This document shows positions 51,407 through 53,740 of a stretch of DNA of 53,740 nucleotides, in pieces; the first letter of the stretch is position 1, and every line of letters starts with the position of its first letter. Under the pieces are notes generated by a model. It searched no databases. It had not been told where the DNA came from and worked only from the letters and a program-made list of their open reading frames with translations. The stretch is taken from assembly GCA_947074275.1 (NCBI GenBank), contig CAMTPA010000007.1, positions 1 to 53,740 of the forward strand, read 5' to 3'. Source of the DNA: an uncultured Bacteroides sp. (GTDB taxonomy: Bacteria; Bacteroidota; Bacteroidia; Bacteroidales; Bacteroidaceae). Both the position numbers and the translations under genes were made by a program.

Positions 51407-53689
51407 ATGAATCTAAAGACTTTTATTTTACCGGCAATCTCTATCTCTTGTGCAGTAGGCACACTTGTTAGTTGCGTAAACTCGGATAAAGATTTATTTA
51501 ACAAGGAGCAAGCTAAAGAGCTTTATGAGGAAACATTCCCTGTATCGGGTATTGACCCAAACACAGATTGGAAAACAACAAACAACGTTTCGGTGATTGT
51601 TAGTGTCAACGAAGACGCTGGGGTAAATTATCGAATTCGTGTTTACGATTCATATCCTTTTGCCGAAGATCAATCAGCAAGTCTGCTTGTAGAAGGTGTG
51701 GCAAGCAATAACCTGAAGTTCATTACATCTTTTGATGCCCCAAAAGCATTGGAAGCGGTATATGTGGTTCGCACAGACGAAAACAACCGCCATCTGCTGA
51801 AATACGCTTCTATTGAAAATGGTAAAATCAACGCTTCGTTTGGTTCGGTGCAAGTAAATACTCGTGCTACAAGAAGTGATGTGGAAATTGAGACTATAAG
51901 TACTCCCTACACCAATGATGAGCTTAACAGTATGCTAAGTGGTGCAACTGAGGTTCAACCTAATTGGGATTTCAGCGAAAACAGTATCTGGAATCAATAT
52001 GCAGGTTATGATGTGTTCCAAACCCCAACAGGTGTAATGCGCTATTTCAAGGTAACAAAACCATATGAGTTTAATGGAAATTCTAATAATGGAGGCCCTG
52101 TAACACTTTTAATCACATCGAAAGCAACCCTAAACTCCAGTTGGAATTTTGGTGGAAAAGTAGAATGTATTATCACAGATGGTGGTGAGCTTGAACTGAA
52201 TGGAAGTGTCGATAGTTGGGGTAGTATGAAATTTACTGTATTACAAGGTGGTAAAATCACAGGAACAGGTTCTTTAAAATTAGCTAATGGTTCGGAAGGT
52301 GCAACAAACTATAATGCAGGAATTATTGAGATAGACAAATTGACTGTAACAGCTGGTAATGCTATATTTTACAACTGTGGGACTGTCAATGTGAATCATT
52401 TAGATTTCACCAACGTCGGACGTTATATCAATCAAGGAAAAACAAAAATAGATAAAAGCACCGTTAACATAGCCATTGAAAACGCTTGTTATTTTGAAGC
52501 AAACGACCTACACTTTACCACCATTAAATGTGGCTCATTAAGTGCTATCAAAACAAACAATCTTTCATCGACGAATGGAAGCCGCACCATTACTATGGCT
52601 GCCAACTCTATGATTACAGCTAACGGAGATGTATTTATGGAGCAAAGCAACTATAATGGCCCATCAACAGGATATGCTTTGGTGAAGATCAATAACTTGA
52701 CTAATGCAAACATATTTGCTTCGACAGGCAATATCTATTATGAGTTTTCGGACTTTACATACATCAACAGCAATATTGAAAATAGTTACTTCAAACAATT
52801 CCTTGATGCATTAAAAAACACAGAAGGTTCATTCTCTCAATGGGGCGAATCACCAATAATAATTCCTGCAGGCGAATGTTGCGGCGAAGGTAATAATCAA
52901 AATGAATCAGGCGAAGACATCCCAGATAACAATCCGATGAGTTTTACTTATGCTTACGAAGATAATTTCCCACAACCAGGTGACTACGACTTCAATGACA
53001 TTGCAATGAATGTATCGACTACCTATACCAAAGATAGCGAAAACAAAATTCAAAAGATTCATTACCACGTTTCATTGGCAGCAGTAGGTGCAACAAAGAA
53101 ATTGGGCGCAGGCTTGAGATTGGCAGGAATTAGCAAAGGCAGTGTCACAAATGTAGAGTTTGTAGATAATGACAATATGAGATCAACATTAGCAAACTCG
53201 GTATTCGAAAATAGCACAATGGAATCTAACGATAACAGCATTGTAATCCCACTGTTTGGCGATGCACACGCTATATATGGTGCCGCTGCAAGCAGAATAA
53301 TGCTAAATACAGGTCTTAATACAACATCTAAGATTAGCACTTTAGAGGTGATTATCACGCTGGCCGATCAAAATCAAACCACACCGATTATCACTAAGGA
53401 TAACTTAGACTTCTTTATCGCCTACTCTATTGGTAGCACAGGAAATCGTACTGAAGTACATCTCTATGAATTCTTGAGCAATGGAGCAACAGCCCGTGGT
53501 GATATTCATACTCAAAATTTGGAAGCAGCAGGAAACAAAACTTGGGCTATTTGTGTACCTAAGTTCAACTATCCTACCGAAATGACAAGTATTGTAGAAG
53601 CCTATCCACAATTTACACAATGGGCACAAAACCATACTTCCAGCCTCGATTGGTATTTGCATCCAACAGATAAAGGTGGCAAGATATAC
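51407..53689 (+). CDS. LruC/DUF4842-domain lipoprotein, 3' end missing
   Basis: At least 761 residues of a surface or periplasmic lipoprotein. The lipobox is LVSC with Cys23, followed by an acidic stretch (NSDKD) that may act as a surface-export signal. Residues ~190-510 are a beta-rich region of unknown family with many Asn, Thr and Gly. A C-terminal DUF4842/LruC domain begins near 540 with the calcium-site-like EDNFPQPGDYDFNDIAMNV. LruC was first linked to a lipoprotein in Leptospira; the molecular role here is unknown. The open frame runs 12 more codons into the Illumina adapter (RSEERRVGKEG), so no genuine stop codon is present and the true C terminus is lost. Confidence 0.82.
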
Positions 53690-53740
53690 AGATCGGAAGA
53701 GCGTCGTGTAGGGAAAGAGGGTTAAGATTAGTGTAGATCT
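53690..53740 (+). other. Illumina P5-side (TruSeq) adapter, not genomic
   Basis: AGATCGGAAGAGCGTCGTGT begins at 53690 and continues GGGAAAGAG, then GGT (TGT expected), an 8-nt index-like TAAGATTA and GTGTAGATCT. From memory, TAAGATTA is the reverse complement of TruSeq i5 index D506. Position 53690 could be shared with genomic A. Confidence 0.98.

Noticed and set aside
54..53689. Insertion sequences, prophage or integrative element
   Set aside because: No transposase, integrase, phage structural gene or flanking target duplication was seen.

Overview
This is a 53.7 kb contig from a Bacteroidales bacterium (phylum Bacteroidota). The evidence is a set of Bacteroidota-style promoters (TAnnTTTG -7 elements, often 20-45 nt before the start codon), a lack of strong Shine-Dalgarno sites, a T9SS-type sorting domain on a C10 peptidase, a TonB-dependent receptor, BspA-like and LruC/DUF4842 surface proteins, periplasmic-sensor histidine kinases without receiver domains, and a trpBEGDCFA operon led by a Bacteroid-trp-type attenuator. 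The species cannot be fixed from the sequence alone. The first 53 bases and the last 51 bases are untrimmed Illumina TruSeq adapter, so genomic DNA runs from about 54 to 53689 and the last gene is cut by the contig end.

Layout. 54-8.7 kb: tRNA-Asp, a PLP aminotransferase, YqgE, a three-gene minus operon (DUF2461, YhcH-like, glycogen branching enzyme), a POT/MFS transporter, an MBL-fold hydrolase and tRNA-Lys. 8.7-17 kb: a B12-binding radical SAM protein, a glycosyltransferase-like protein, a secreted C10 cysteine peptidase, and a TonB receptor behind a small His-rich secreted protein. 17-30 kb: a histidine kinase / 5'-nucleotidase / free Met-R-sulfoxide reductase cluster, Tex, a CPBP protease, an LRR protein, a His-rich outer-membrane-like protein, and pheT-yebC-TSCPD. 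30-40.2 kb: an ArsF-like lipoprotein overlapping an HD-domain gene, dnaB, a PIN plus STAS-like (DUF4325) pair, and two tandem paralogous SBP-bac-3 histidine kinases. One kinase is very large (1467 aa, many PAS-like modules); the other has an in-frame stop. 40.2-42.9 kb: redox and sulfur genes (Fe-S flavoprotein-like, CPHC thioredoxin, TusA-DsrE fusion, DoxX). 42.9-49.7 kb: the complete tryptophan operon. 49.8 kb to the end: a type I asparaginase and a truncated LruC-domain lipoprotein.

The clearest regulatory system is the trp leader. It has a promoter, an inverted repeat over the -33 region, a 20-residue leader peptide with three consecutive Trp codons, and a strong intrinsic terminator whose 5' arm can pair alternatively with the end of the leader ORF. 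The less-explained items are the PIN/DUF4325 pair, a dispersed family of AACTGTTnACA-like sequences in 3' flanks and intergenic gaps, a 22-bp tandem repeat between trpB and trpE, perfect inverted repeats over two other promoters, and a candidate small RNA at 5.7-5.85 kb.
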